64,000 nt of DNA from Acidobacteriota bacterium (GTDB taxonomy: Bacteria > Acidobacteriota > Terriglobia > Terriglobales > Acidobacteriaceae). Positions 16,908 through 25,098 of this stretch are shown one piece after another; positions within the stretch are counted from its first letter, which is position 1, and the number at the start of each line of letters is the position of its first letter. The stretch covers positions 19,537 through 83,536 of the forward strand of contig JAKAJO010000098.1 of the NCBI GenBank assembly GCA_021813745.1, given 5' to 3'. A model generated the notes under the pieces. That model was given only the letters and a program-made list of their open reading frames with translations. It was not told the origin of the DNA and did not search any database. The translations under genes were made by a program, and so were the position numbers.

Positions 16908-17560
16908 ACCGCCTCCCTCAAGCCATCCTCCAACGGGAAGCGGGCAAGCTGACGCGCTGTCATCGGCGGATATTCCTTGATCGGCGTGAAAATCTCATGC
17001 TTGCCGAGACTGGCGAAAAGCGAACCTTCCTGACTGTAAGAAGACATCTGAGCAAGGGCCTCCAAGCTGAAGTCGCGACGCTGGAACTTGCCCTTCCCGA
17101 GGTAGCCCCACTCGGCAAAGGTGATTGGCCGGCCGTCGTCCATGAGCATCGTCAGCGCGTCGCCATGCACGAGATTCTGGGACAGGACATAGAAAGCAGC
17201 CCGATAGAGATCGTCCCCCCCATCGAGATTCAGATACTCGGCGAAAACCTCCAGCATATTCGCGCGGCACTCCGCGATATTGTCCGGCAAGAGTTCAATG
17301 CCGTAGGTGCACATGAGGCCCAGGAGCGCATACTGCCTCTTCTCAAACTCGGACCTTCCAAATTTGAGTTCCACCGCTGCCAGCTTCCGTTGTAGAACCC
17401 GGACCAGAAAATTGCCGCTCCCGCAGGCCGGTTCCAAGAACCGCGAGTCGATACGCTCGCTTTCCTCTTTGACGAGGTCCAGCATCGCCTCCACCATCCA
17501 TGCGGGAGTGAATACCTCTCCGTGGTCGGCTATTCGCTGCTTTGACTTGGTTAGGCTCAT
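16904..17560 (-). CDS. Methyltransferase-like subunit lacking motif IV
   Basis: A 218-residue protein starting at ATG 17560, which has GAGGT five bases upstream. A longer frame to 17623 is possible but lacks a site. It contains an 'EVFTPAWMVEAMLDLV' entry helix and the SAM-binding motif I FLEPACGSGNFLVRVL, typical of type I/IIG restriction methylases. The chain ends before any N-P-P-Y/F catalytic motif, so on its own it should not methylate DNA. It may be a SAM-binding or specificity partner for the next enzyme, with which it overlaps by four bases. It is the first gene of the restriction-modification operon. Confidence 0.8.
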   Translation of the reverse strand: MSLTKSKQRIADHGEVFTPAWMVEAMLDLVKEESERIDSRFLEPACGSGNFLVRVLQRKLAAVELKFGRSEFEKRQYALLGLMCTYGIELLPDNIAECRANMLEVFAEYLNLDGGDDLYRAAFYVLSQNLVHGDALTMLMDDGRPITFAEWGYLGKGKFQRRDFSLEALAQMSSYSQEGSLFASLGKHEIFTPIKEYPPMTARQLARFPLEDGLREAV

Positions 17561-17710
17561 GCGCGACCTCGTTGCTGTGTAGTCCTTGCTGATTAACCTG
17601 TTCTGCTCAGTCAGCTTTGCCATTGGTTCCGGTCTTGTTCGTTTGGTGCGCGGCGCACAGGTTAATCTTGGTCAGGGTACATTCTAATTCTCGTCCCTCT
17701 CAGTCAGCGC

Positions 17711-18021
17711 CTAGTCGGCAAAGAGTTCTTTCAGCAGAGCCACCTGCACGGGCCCCGGTTGCCGCCACTTGGCTGTCTGGAGTCGCTCGCCTTCAGTTTT
17801 TTCGAAGACTTGGCAGCCCGCTGCCTTGATGGCGTGGAGTTCGCTGGCAAGGCTCCTGGCCCACTGTCGCGCCCGCTCCTTGCCGCTGACCGCTCCGCTC
17901 TGTAGTTGTGGTCATATTTGTAGCCTGCCGGACTGCGGTTTTTCGGATCGCGGCCGACGTAGATGCAGACCAGCGACGTGCTGCGACCGTAGCGGATAAT
18001 CTGGCCAGTCTTACGAACCAT
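17711..18021 (-). pseudogene. Broken integrase-like gene
   Basis: After GGAGG-CAAT-ATG (start 18021), the first 36 codons read MVRKTGQIIRYGRSTSLVCI then YVGRDPKNR, matching the N-terminal arm of phage-type tyrosine integrases common in Acidobacteria. The frame then loses similarity. A different frame of about 65 codons (for example GKERARQWARSLASELHAIK and QVALLKELFAD) continues to a stop at 17711. No catalytic domain exists. This looks like a rearranged remnant of an earlier integration gene, and the second segment is not identified. Confidence 0.5.
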
Positions 18022-18361
18022 ATTGCCTCCAAAAGATGAAGCGGCAAACGCGCGGCACGCCTTGTCGCTTCCCAGAGTTAGTCTTGCAGGTTGATTAGGG
18101 AAGAAGAGACTAGCGGGGGCGCAGCACCTGCTGTATCCCAGGAGGCCCGCGGGTTTGCAGCAATTGGTCGCATAACTGGCGCATAGGATTGGCAGAGATC
18201 AGCTTTTATTGGCCTTTTTGAGGGGTGCTACTGATGGAAGCCTCAGTACCATCTGGCTCCTTCCAGCCTCTGAGAATTGAATCCTCTCAGATGCCGGAAT
18301 CGCCCCGAAATGCACATAGGCGTTGCATTCCGTATCCTTTTCGGGTACGATTGACCCCGTA
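18022..18361. other. Intergenic region before the MNT/HEPN pair
   Basis: A minus-strand stretch at about 18110-18199 encodes MRQLCDQLLQTRGPPGIQQV before a stop and may be another gene tail, but no start or domain is visible. The right end carries the candidate promoter of the MNT gene, listed separately. Nothing else was recognised. Confidence 0.4.
18323..18351 (+). promoter_or_regulatory. Candidate promoter giving a near-leaderless transcript
   Basis: TTGCAT at 18323-18328 and TACGAT at 18346-18351 are separated by 17 bases. The ATG of the MNT-type antitoxin is at 18362, ten bases after the -10 hexamer, so transcription would begin almost at the start codon. No ribosome binding site precedes that ATG, in keeping with leaderless translation. 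Confidence 0.4.
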
Positions 18362-18958
18362 ATGGGTACGGCCAGCACACTTTCGAGCACGCTGTTTGGC
18401 CGCACGCGCGGTGCGGTGTTGGCCGTTCTGTTTGGGCATGTTGGCGAGTCCTACTACTTGAGACAACTTGCCCGGATGACGGGAATTACACTGGGACCCG
18501 TGCAGCGGGAGTTGCGCCAGTTGGTCGATGCAGGTCTGGTGACAAAAAAGACTCTGGGAACCCAGACCCTCTTTAGCGCCAACGAGGCCAGCCCCATCTT
18601 CGCAGAGATGCGGGCCATTGTCGCGAAGACGGTCGGAATTCGCGACATTCTCCTGGCTGCGCTCAGCCCTCTCCGAGCGAATATCGACCTTGCATTTGTC
18701 TATGGCTCCGTGGCGCGTTCCCGCGAGGGCCGGCAAAGCGACGTCGATTTGATGATTGTGGGTGAGGTCGACTTCGCGGATGTGGTCGACCGAATCGCAA
18801 GCGCACAGAAAACGCTGAACCGCGAAATCAACCCTACGGTTTATACGGCGAATGAATTCAGAGGCAAGCTGCGCGGCAACTTCCTGAAGACGGTGCTCGG
18901 CGAGAACAAGCTCTTTCTGATCGGAGACGAGGATGTCCTTAGAAAACTGGGCCAGTAA
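18362..18958 (+). CDS. HTH-MNT nucleotidyltransferase, putative antitoxin
   Basis: A 198-residue two-domain protein. Residues about 15-70 form a winged helix (AVLAVLFGHVGESYYLRQLA, LGPVQRELRQLVDAGLV). Residues about 105-185 are a minimal nucleotidyltransferase with AFVYGSVARSREGRQSDVDL, that is G-S-x-A-R plus D-x-D. MNT proteins neutralise HEPN ribonucleases, in studied cases by AMPylating a HEPN tyrosine, and the winged helix would add autoregulation. The next gene is a HEPN protein that overlaps this one by 26 bases. Start at ATG 18362 fits the promoter. The longer frame from 18323 includes the promoter and is rejected. Confidence 0.85.
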   Translation: MGTASTLSSTLFGRTRGAVLAVLFGHVGESYYLRQLARMTGITLGPVQRELRQLVDAGLVTKKTLGTQTLFSANEASPIFAEMRAIVAKTVGIRDILLAALSPLRANIDLAFVYGSVARSREGRQSDVDLMIVGEVDFADVVDRIASAQKTLNREINPTVYTANEFRGKLRGNFLKTVLGENKLFLIGDEDVLRKLGQ

Positions 18959-19385
18959 TAGGTGGCTTGAGAAACTCGGGTCCGATCGGGAGGAGATCGA
19001 GCGTCTGCTCGCGAATGCGGTCGGGCATCTCGCCGACTATCGATAGGCGGTCGCGAGCGAGATGTCTTCCGATGCGCAACTGAGTCTGGCCTGGGACTCG
19101 ATCCGAGCTTCCGCGACAGCCGCCTTACGCGCGGCCGAGTACCGGGTTGTCCGCGGCGGAGGCGAGCACTACCGCACGATCGAGGCACTGGAGTTTTCGA
19201 TTGATCCGGAGAGAAAGCTCATCCCCAGGCTCGATGCCTTACGCCGAAAGCGAAATACGGGCGCATACGACGACTACGGGCTTGTGGCTCAGGGTGAGGC
19301 TGATCTCGCGGGCAAACTAGCGGCCGAAATCCGCAAAGTGGTCGAGGACTGGATCCGCAAGAACCACGCCGACAAGATTACATAA
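18933..19385 (+). pseudogene. HEPN-domain toxin gene interrupted by an amber codon
   Basis: The frame opening at ATG 18933 inside the MNT gene reads MSLENWASNRWLEKLGSDRE, a typical HEPN N-terminus. It then hits TAG at 19044-19046 (codon 38) and continues in the same frame with LAWDSIRASATAALRAAEYR, GGEHYRTIEALEF and RRKRNTGAYDDYG, the remaining HEPN helices with the R-x-x-R-N region. The full protein would be 150 residues. Reinitiation at ATG 19062 could give a 107-residue fragment lacking the first helix. The stop probably inactivates the toxin, leaving an orphan antitoxin, unless amber is read through. Confidence 0.8.
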
Positions 19386-19473
19386 GCGCCGATTGCCGCA
19401 GGGCGCCTCAGCGACGAGATGGGATCTGCAATTGGTATCTGAGAAATTCATGTTCTCAGAGGCTCGATCACTG

Positions 19474-20079
19474 CTACTTGATTCGCAGGTGCCATCCCCG
19501 CCGCAACTCTGCCCCTGGAACCTGTTCCTCGCGCAGGATGGCTGCCTTGATCGAATCCGTGTCCGGCCTTGACTCTTCCAATGCGCTCTCGAGCATTTTG
19601 CCAAGCTCGTCGGGAAGATTCGCAAGAACGGTTTCCCAGAGAACGCCGCTAATACGAGCGTCGATCCGGCGAAAAGCCACTGGTAGCGCAGCCTCATCGG
19701 TGATTCGCACCGAGTCCTGGCTGTTCTTCTGGGCGCGCAGGGTGAATTCTCGTCCTTCGATTGCTTTGAGGTCACGGCTCATCAGATAGTAGAGGACCAT
19801 GTTCTTCGTTCGCTCAACCTTGCCGGCCGCGGTGCGGGCCCGGTCGCTAAGCCGGGCAGATTCGCTGCGGCAGAACTGTTCGCGCGCTTCCATCTGGCGC
19901 AGAAAGCGCCCTATCCTGTCCACCTTTTCGTCGTGGGCCGAGCAGAATTGCTGGAAGCGGCCAACGAGTTCCCCGGATGGTTCGCCGCCCTGTGCGGTCT
20001 GCTCCTCGATCTCATCGAGAAGGCTATCCAATTCCACGTCGATCTCAAAAAGCGAATTTGTTGCTGCAATCGTTGACAT
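19474..20079 (-). CDS. Gp157-family phage-type protein
   Basis: A 201-residue protein of the Siphovirus Gp157 family, first noted in a streptococcal phage resistance context. The middle of the chain (residues 55-120) is a long helical region, and the diagnostic segment IEGREFTLRAQKNSQDSVRI (about residues 107-126) is followed by PVAFRR. ATG 20079 is preceded by GAGGAAAAGAACC. It is the last of three co-directional genes (VWA protein, RNase H, Gp157), probably a DNA-processing operon of the element. Biochemical function is not established for the family. Confidence 0.82.
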   Translation of the reverse strand: MSTIAATNSLFEIDVELDSLLDEIEEQTAQGGEPSGELVGRFQQFCSAHDEKVDRIGRFLRQMEAREQFCRSESARLSDRARTAAGKVERTKNMVLYYLMSRDLKAIEGREFTLRAQKNSQDSVRITDEAALPVAFRRIDARISGVLWETVLANLPDELGKMLESALEESRPDTDSIKAAILREEQVPGAELRRGWHLRIK

Positions 20080-20118
20080 GGTTCTTTTCCTCTTTGGAGT
20101 TGTGGTCTGCCAGCAGCA

Positions 20119-20577
20119 TCAGGCGGCAATTCGTTCCTGAGCGGCAACTGCTCTGGCGGCTTGGTAGGCAATCGCATCGGCACGGGTTTGGATTGGATGG
20201 CCGCTGTGCCCTTTGACCCATAGCCAACGAATCGTTCGATCCGCATTCAGCAGGATCAACTCGCGCCACAGTTCCTGGTGTTGCAGGTCAAAGCCACGGC
20301 TGTTGCGCCATCCGTAACGTCTCCAGCGGAAGACGCGGAAGCGCATTCCGTGGATCAACAGTTCCGAGTCCGAGTGCAACTCGATTCGGGCGCCGGATGG
20401 CGTGAGGCGTAGCGCTTCGACCGCGGCGCGCAGTTCCATTTCAGAGACGGTCGACCACGGAACCGATCCGGCGATCTCCTGCCGTCTTGTCCCGTGGATC
20501 ACGATAGCTGCCCAACCGGCAGGACCTGGGTTACCGATGGCCGAGCCATCGGTAAAGATGAAGAATTGCTTGTTCAT
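20119..20577 (-). CDS. rnhA: Ribonuclease HI
   Basis: A 152-residue enzyme that degrades the RNA strand of RNA-DNA hybrids. The four catalytic acids are visible: Asp in FTDGSAIGNPGPAGWA, Glu in SEMELRAAVEAL, Asp in ELHSDSELLIHG, and the final Asp in TRADAIAYQAA. KGHSGHP provides the conserved His loop. Length fits bacterial RNase HI. ATG 20577 follows GGAGCATCCC. As an element-encoded copy it probably removes RNA primers or R-loops during element replication. It sits 39 bases upstream of the Gp157 gene. Confidence 0.92.
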   Translation of the reverse strand: MNKQFFIFTDGSAIGNPGPAGWAAIVIHGTRRQEIAGSVPWSTVSEMELRAAVEALRLTPSGARIELHSDSELLIHGMRFRVFRWRRYGWRNSRGFDLQHQELWRELILLNADRTIRWLWVKGHSGHPIQTRADAIAYQAARAVAAQERIAA

Positions 20578-20619
20578 GGGATGCTCCGTAGCGCGTTACT
20601 ACCAATGAGCCAGCATTGG

Positions 20620-21849
20620 CTACGCCGCGTGCATGGGAATGACGCTGCCAAAGGGCGCATGACGGCCGCCGGTCGAGGCCCAAAGGACGGGATAGTCTGG
20701 TGCGGAGTCTGGAAATGTTCCATAGAGATCGGTCAGAAAGACCATTGTCTGTGGGTGGATTCCGTGCTCATTAAGCCAGGCGAAGCAAGGGCCAAATTCA
20801 GTGCCTCCTCCGCCGACTGGATCGAGGTGAAGCATCTCGCCGGCCGTGTAGGTATCGACCTTGTGGACTTCGGCGTCGAAGTAGAGGACGTGTACCCGCT
20901 CGGGCCGCTGGCCTTCGAGGATGGAACGGATCTCGGCCTCGAAGAGCCGCAACTGACGCGCGTTGACTGAACCAGAGCAATCAACGGCGATTGCGATTTC
21001 GCCGACGCCCTCGCGCACAACGCCGGGCAGATAGAGACCGGACCAGATGTGGCGGCGATTGGGCCGCATCCAACTGGAATCGGCCGGGATGGTGTCGGAC
21101 CAGAGACGGTGCAACAGTTCCCGCCAATCGACCTGGGCTTCCGCCGCACCTTCAAGAGTCCGCTGGAGACCGGCGGGGACTTTGCCGGCCTGCTGGGCGA
21201 GAGTCGCCGCCTGGTTAACGGCGATCTCCCATTCGCGCGCCTGCTCTTCGTTGCCCGATTCGTCCTCACCAGCCTCCGGCGCGTCGATCACCTGGCCGAT
21301 GCCGCCCTGGCTCTCCGGAACAGACGGCGATCCGTCATCGTTGCGGCTGCCAGTTGAATCGTTCGATTCGGAGCCTTGGTCATCATCCTCGCCCTGGGCT
21401 GATTCGCTTTCGCCGCCGGGATCAGACTGTGCCTCAGCCTCGCGCAGGTTGTAGATCTGCTCGGCGCTCATGCCGCGAAAGCGCGGATCGACGAGCACAT
21501 CGTCTGGCAGGCTCAGACCGGCATCGAGCAGCAGCGGGTTGATCGCATAATCGCAGGCTTCGTTCCAGCGCCTGGGGTCGCGTTTGGCTCGCCGGGTGTG
21601 ATGCTGGAGCGCGGGGTGCATGACCTCATGGGCCAGCACTCCGGCCAGCGTGGCCGCGTTCAGCGTGTCAACGAATGCCGGGTTGTAGCGGAGCACCACA
21701 CCGTTGGTCGCCATGGTCGGAATCGAGCGGCACTCCTCGCTCTTCAGCCGGAACAAGAGCGACCCGAAAAAGGGATGATCGAGCAAAAGCGCCGTGCGCG
21801 CTTTTCGGATGCGCTCGGCCGCCGGAGTTTCGTGTGTGATTTGAAGCAT
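20620..21849 (-). CDS. VWA-like / DUF2201 putative metallopeptidase
   Basis: A 409-residue protein starting at ATG 21849 (GGAG eight bases upstream). An N-terminal domain has a zinc-peptidase-like helix AGVLAHEVMHPALQHHTRR (H-E-x-x-H). A long acidic, low-complexity linker follows (about residues 140-205, rich in Asp, Glu, Ser, Gly). The C-terminal VWA-like domain contains IAIAVDCSGSVN, a MIDAS-type D-x-S-x-S motif, and later VFLTDLYGTF. Such proteins pair with MoxR-type AAA ATPases. Here the matching ATPase and DUF3150 genes lie 7.5 kb away (29.4-31.3 kb), separated by the sulfur cassette and IS110. Confidence 0.85.
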   Translation of the reverse strand: MLQITHETPAAERIRKARTALLLDHPFFGSLLFRLKSEECRSIPTMATNGVVLRYNPAFVDTLNAATLAGVLAHEVMHPALQHHTRRAKRDPRRWNEACDYAINPLLLDAGLSLPDDVLVDPRFRGMSAEQIYNLREAEAQSDPGGESESAQGEDDDQGSESNDSTGSRNDDGSPSVPESQGGIGQVIDAPEAGEDESGNEEQAREWEIAVNQAATLAQQAGKVPAGLQRTLEGAAEAQVDWRELLHRLWSDTIPADSSWMRPNRRHIWSGLYLPGVVREGVGEIAIAVDCSGSVNARQLRLFEAEIRSILEGQRPERVHVLYFDAEVHKVDTYTAGEMLHLDPVGGGGTEFGPCFAWLNEHGIHPQTMVFLTDLYGTFPDSAPDYPVLWASTGGRHAPFGSVIPMHAA

Positions 21850-22333
21850 AAAGTGGACTCCAATCATGAGTTGCCGCGAGTGCTGGGGCACTCAGTGCGG
21901 CATTCACCGTGCAATCGGAGAGGCTGCTGGCGCTGCAGCGGGGATTTTCCTTTTTAGTGAAGAGAAATCTGTCACTCAGTAGCCCCATGAAAAGATTGAG
22001 AGTGGGATAGCAATGGTCAGAGTTGCCGGGTCATTTGCCAGGAACCGGTCCTTGAGTGCCTCGCCGATTTATCGCTCGTCCACATGCGCGATTTGTCTCT
22101 GATCGGGAGAGGCACAAGTCACCATAGCCGACTTTACGTCCGGTGAGTGGCCGCATCAGGTCCGAAGCTCACTACCCATCCTCTCTCCCCGGTGAAGCAA
22201 CGGGTCTGAATGAGTGACTCGCCCTGTTAACCGGCCAATCGGCTCCCGATTCGTAGGCCCCCAGCCGAATTAAGCGGATTAGCTAGCACGAGTTCTCGAC
22301 TCAGTGCACAGGTAAGTTAGGCGACGAAACTGG
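21850..22333. other. Gene-free boundary between backbone and sulfur cassette
   Basis: About 480 bases with no credible gene on either strand. It separates the VWA gene from the nucleoside phosphorylase gene, which points to the left edge of an inserted block. I found no clear inverted repeat or target duplication by eye. Confidence 0.4.
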
Positions 22334-23113
22334 TCACAACGAATTGAACGCGCGGACGCATGCTTGGATGATTCGAAACCCATCCTTTAGTGAGCCTGTA
22401 TCGAATTGCTCACCATCGTGGTCCACGGCATTGCTGACCATCGCGATGGATCCAACAGAGACTCCTCGTGATTTCCCGAAGGCAAAGAGGGATGCGGCCT
22501 GCATTTCGACCGCAAGAATGCCTTCGTTTGCCCAGTGTTGCAGCTGGGTTCCCGTTTCCCGATAGGGAGCGTCGGTTGTCCACACCCTCCCGGCGCGAAC
22601 AGCCCAGCCGGTCTCAGCCAGTTCGCGCTCGATGAGCGCCGTCACCTGCGGCGAGGGACAGTCAACTTCCTTGCCTGGGGCAAGGTAATGCAGCGACGTG
22701 CCTTCGTCACGAATAGCGCCGGTCACTGCCACCAGGCAAGGTAGCGGCAATTCCGGAGAAACCCGGCCGGCAGAGGTCAAACCGATGATTAGTTCCGCGC
22801 CAGCGGCCGCCAGCTGCTCGGCAATCAGGACTGCATAGGGCCCACCGATGGTGCGCGGGATGATCCCGCACATCGTGTTTTCAACCTCAATTGCAAACAT
22901 CGTCGTGTGAAAGCAGGGCCATGCGGGAAACGGCTGTGCAATCCCCTCCTTGACCAGCCAGTCGGTAAGATCGCCGTCGAACTCAAGAATGCAGAGGGGC
23001 GGCACGCACCCGTCCGGAATTCGACGCGAGCGCCTCACGCTGTCGATCAGGCCTTCAGGTGTAAACGTCGTGGGCTCGTCAATAGAGTGGTTTAGCAGCG
23101 GCAGCTTTTCCAT
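22334..23113 (-). CDS. Nucleoside phosphorylase (uridine/purine phosphorylase superfamily)
   Basis: A 259-residue enzyme of the NP-1 superfamily, which cleaves a nucleoside with phosphate into free base and (deoxy)ribose 1-phosphate. Recognisable parts are the glycine-rich strand TIGGPYAVLIAEQLAAAGAE, LIIGLTSAGRVS, the substrate region ILAVEMQAASLFAFG (the Glu-Met-Glu/Ala segment binding ribose) and SIAMVSNAVD. It lies divergent from the ArsR-rhodanese gene across 60 bases that contain an inverted repeat, so the same regulator may control it. Given the neighbouring methyltransferase, a thio-nucleoside such as methylthioadenosine is a conceivable substrate, but this is speculation. Confidence 0.82.
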   Translation of the reverse strand: MEKLPLLNHSIDEPTTFTPEGLIDSVRRSRRIPDGCVPPLCILEFDGDLTDWLVKEGIAQPFPAWPCFHTTMFAIEVENTMCGIIPRTIGGPYAVLIAEQLAAAGAELIIGLTSAGRVSPELPLPCLVAVTGAIRDEGTSLHYLAPGKEVDCPSPQVTALIERELAETGWAVRAGRVWTTDAPYRETGTQLQHWANEGILAVEMQAASLFAFGKSRGVSVGSIAMVSNAVDHDGEQFDTGSLKDGFRIIQACVRAFNSL

Positions 23114-23146
23114 TCGATTCTTCTCGACTTGACAATTTCGTCAAAA

Positions 23147-23170
23147 CTATTCAAGGATACAATTGAATAG
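23147..23170. promoter_or_regulatory. Inverted-repeat operator in the divergent promoter region
   Basis: CTATTCAA and TTGAATAG are perfect eight-base arms eight bases apart, lying four bases before the ArsR-rhodanese ATG. TTGACA occurs at 23129-23134 and TACAAT at 23158-23163. Their spacing is too long for one promoter. The repeat is placed for autoregulation by the ArsR-type protein and possibly control of the divergent phosphorylase gene. Confidence 0.5.
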
Positions 23171-23173
23171 TGT

Positions 23174-23851
23174 ATGAGTGCAACGGGCGATCTGAAAAAG
23201 ACTCTCTATGAGCAGCTCGCGCGGCTGGGCAAGGCGGTTGCCAGCCCTGCGCGACTCGAACTGCTGGATCTTTTGTGCCAGGGGCCGAGAACTGTCGAAA
23301 GCCTAGCCCATGAAGCAGGCCTAAGCGTGGCCAACGCCTCGCAGCATCTCCGGGTTCTTCACGGTGCGCGCCTCGTTGAAGGTGAAAAGAACGGCCTGTT
23401 CGTGACGTATCGCCTAGCTGATCCGGCGGTGGGCGACTTCTTTCAAACGCTGAGGGCATTGGGAGAGAAGCGGCTTGCTGAGGTCGATGCGATCCTTCGC
23501 GAGTTTAGGGAGGCGCCAGAATCTCTGGAGGCCATTGAAAAGGAAACTTTGTTGAACCGGGTCAAGAAAGGCGAAGTCATCCTCATTGATGTGCGCCCCG
23601 CAGAGGAGTACCGGGCCGGCCATATTCCGTTCGCAATGTCGGTGCCGCTCAAAGAACTGGGATCGCATTTCGCAAAGCTGCGCCGGCGCCAGCCGATCGT
23701 GGCCTATTGCCGCGGGCCCTACTGTGTGCTCGCGGTCGAGGCGGTGAAGCAACTCCGGGCGAAGGGGTTTCGCGCGGCTCGCATGGACGACGGGATTGCT
23801 GAATGGCGTGCACGCGGGCTTCCGGTCGCCGTTTCTGAGGTAGCGAAATGA
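23174..23851 (+). CDS. ArsR-type regulator fused to a rhodanese domain
   Basis: A 225-residue regulator. Residues about 8-100 are an ArsR winged helix (AVASPARLELLDLLCQGPRT, GLSVANASQHLRVLHGARLV). Residues about 120-220 are a rhodanese domain with VILIDVRPAEEYRAGHIPFA and the active-site loop AYCRGPYC, in which Cys is positioned to carry a persulfide. Such fusions sense reactive sulfur species and derepress sulfur-oxidation genes. The stop overlaps the start of the SQR-like gene by four bases (ATGA), so it heads the sulfur operon. No separate metal-binding Cys cluster of classic ArsR is seen. Confidence 0.9.
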   Translation: MSATGDLKKTLYEQLARLGKAVASPARLELLDLLCQGPRTVESLAHEAGLSVANASQHLRVLHGARLVEGEKNGLFVTYRLADPAVGDFFQTLRALGEKRLAEVDAILREFREAPESLEAIEKETLLNRVKKGEVILIDVRPAEEYRAGHIPFAMSVPLKELGSHFAKLRRRQPIVAYCRGPYCVLAVEAVKQLRAKGFRAARMDDGIAEWRARGLPVAVSEVAK

Positions 23852-25068
23852 ACGTCAATCGCAAACACATCGTTGTTGTTGGCGGATCGTTTGGCGGCAT
23901 CAACGCCGCCTATGAACTGCGCAGGCAGCTAGGCCAGACGGCGGAGATCACGGTCATTTCCAAAGAAAGAGACTTTACATTCCTTCCGTCCCTTCCCTGG
24001 GCCATTCTCGGATGGCGCGATCCCGCCTCTTTACAGATCGGAATTGAGAAGCCACTGAAGCGAAGGGGTATTCGATTCGTGCACGCTGAAGTCGAGCATC
24101 TTGACCCAGACAAATGCGAGATCGCAACCCCAGCAGAAACCTTTAGGTATGATGCCGCGCTCATCGCCAGTGGGGCTGACCTTGACTACGAAGCAGTGCC
24201 AGGTCTTGGCCCTCAGAGCGGCTATACGCACTCAACGTTCAGCGTCGGGGAGGCAGTGCAAGCCAGAGGTGCTTTGGCACGGGTTCTGGCCGGAGACTCT
24301 GGCCGAATCGTCATCGGTGCAGCTGCCGGTGCAAGCTGCATCGGGCCAGCCTATGAACTGGTCATGATGATCGATACCGCCTTGAAACGCATGAAGAAGC
24401 GTCACCGCTTCTCCTTGACCTTTCTGACGCCGGAGCCATACCTGGGCCATTTTGGAGTTGATGGTATCGGCGCATCTCCGCGAATGGTGCAGGACGAGTT
24501 TGCGGAGCGCAGTATTGAATCCGTCCTCAATGCGCAGATCAGAGAAGCATATTCCGACCGAATTGTTCTCCATGACGGAAGCGAGCATCTTTTCGACTTT
24601 TCGTTGGTGATCCCTGCATTCCGCGGGAGCGCATTTGTGCGCTCGGTAAGTGGATTGGCAAATCCGAAGGGATTTGTGACTGTCAATCCGCAGATGGTGA
24701 GCGAGAAATTCCCGAATATTTACGCGGCAGGAGTGGCAGTGGCGATACCGCCGCCACGGCAAACCCCGGTTCCAGTTGCTGTGCCCAAAACTGGACACAT
24801 GACCGAACTCATGGCCCGCGCCGCGGCTCGCAACATCGCCGCAGAGTTCCGAGGTGGAATCAAGGTTGATGGCTTGTCGATTCCTTCCACCTGAATCGCC
24901 GATGCGGGCGACACAGCATTCTATCTTGCGGCGGATCCGTTTCTGCCACCCAGGAACAGAGTCATCACCAAGAAAGGCAAATGGGCGCGATATCTGAAGC
25001 TGGCGTTCGAGCGATATTACCTTGCGCAAATTCGCTACGACTTGCCTCACCTCGATTTTGGTTGGTGA
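23848..25068 (+). CDS. Sulfide:quinone-reductase-like FAD oxidoreductase with in-frame UGA
   Basis: An FAD-dependent flavoprotein of the SQR type, which oxidises sulfide to polysulfide or sulfane sulfur and passes electrons to quinone. VVVGGSFGGINAAYELRR is the FAD dinucleotide motif, and KTGHMTELMARAAARNIAAE matches the SQR C-terminal helix. At 24892-24894 a TGA interrupts the frame, yet 57 codons continue in perfect family register (IADAGDTAFYLAADPFLPPR, then WARYLKLAFERYYL) to a final TGA at 25066. Homologs have Cys at the interrupted site, the redox Cys of the C-x-A-D motif. Either the codon is selenocysteine or a TGC/TGT was mutated. Without readthrough the protein ends at residue 348. 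Coordinates here give the full frame. Confidence 0.75.
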
Positions 25069-25098
25069 GTTTTGAAGACAGAAGAAAGGAACGAAGCA

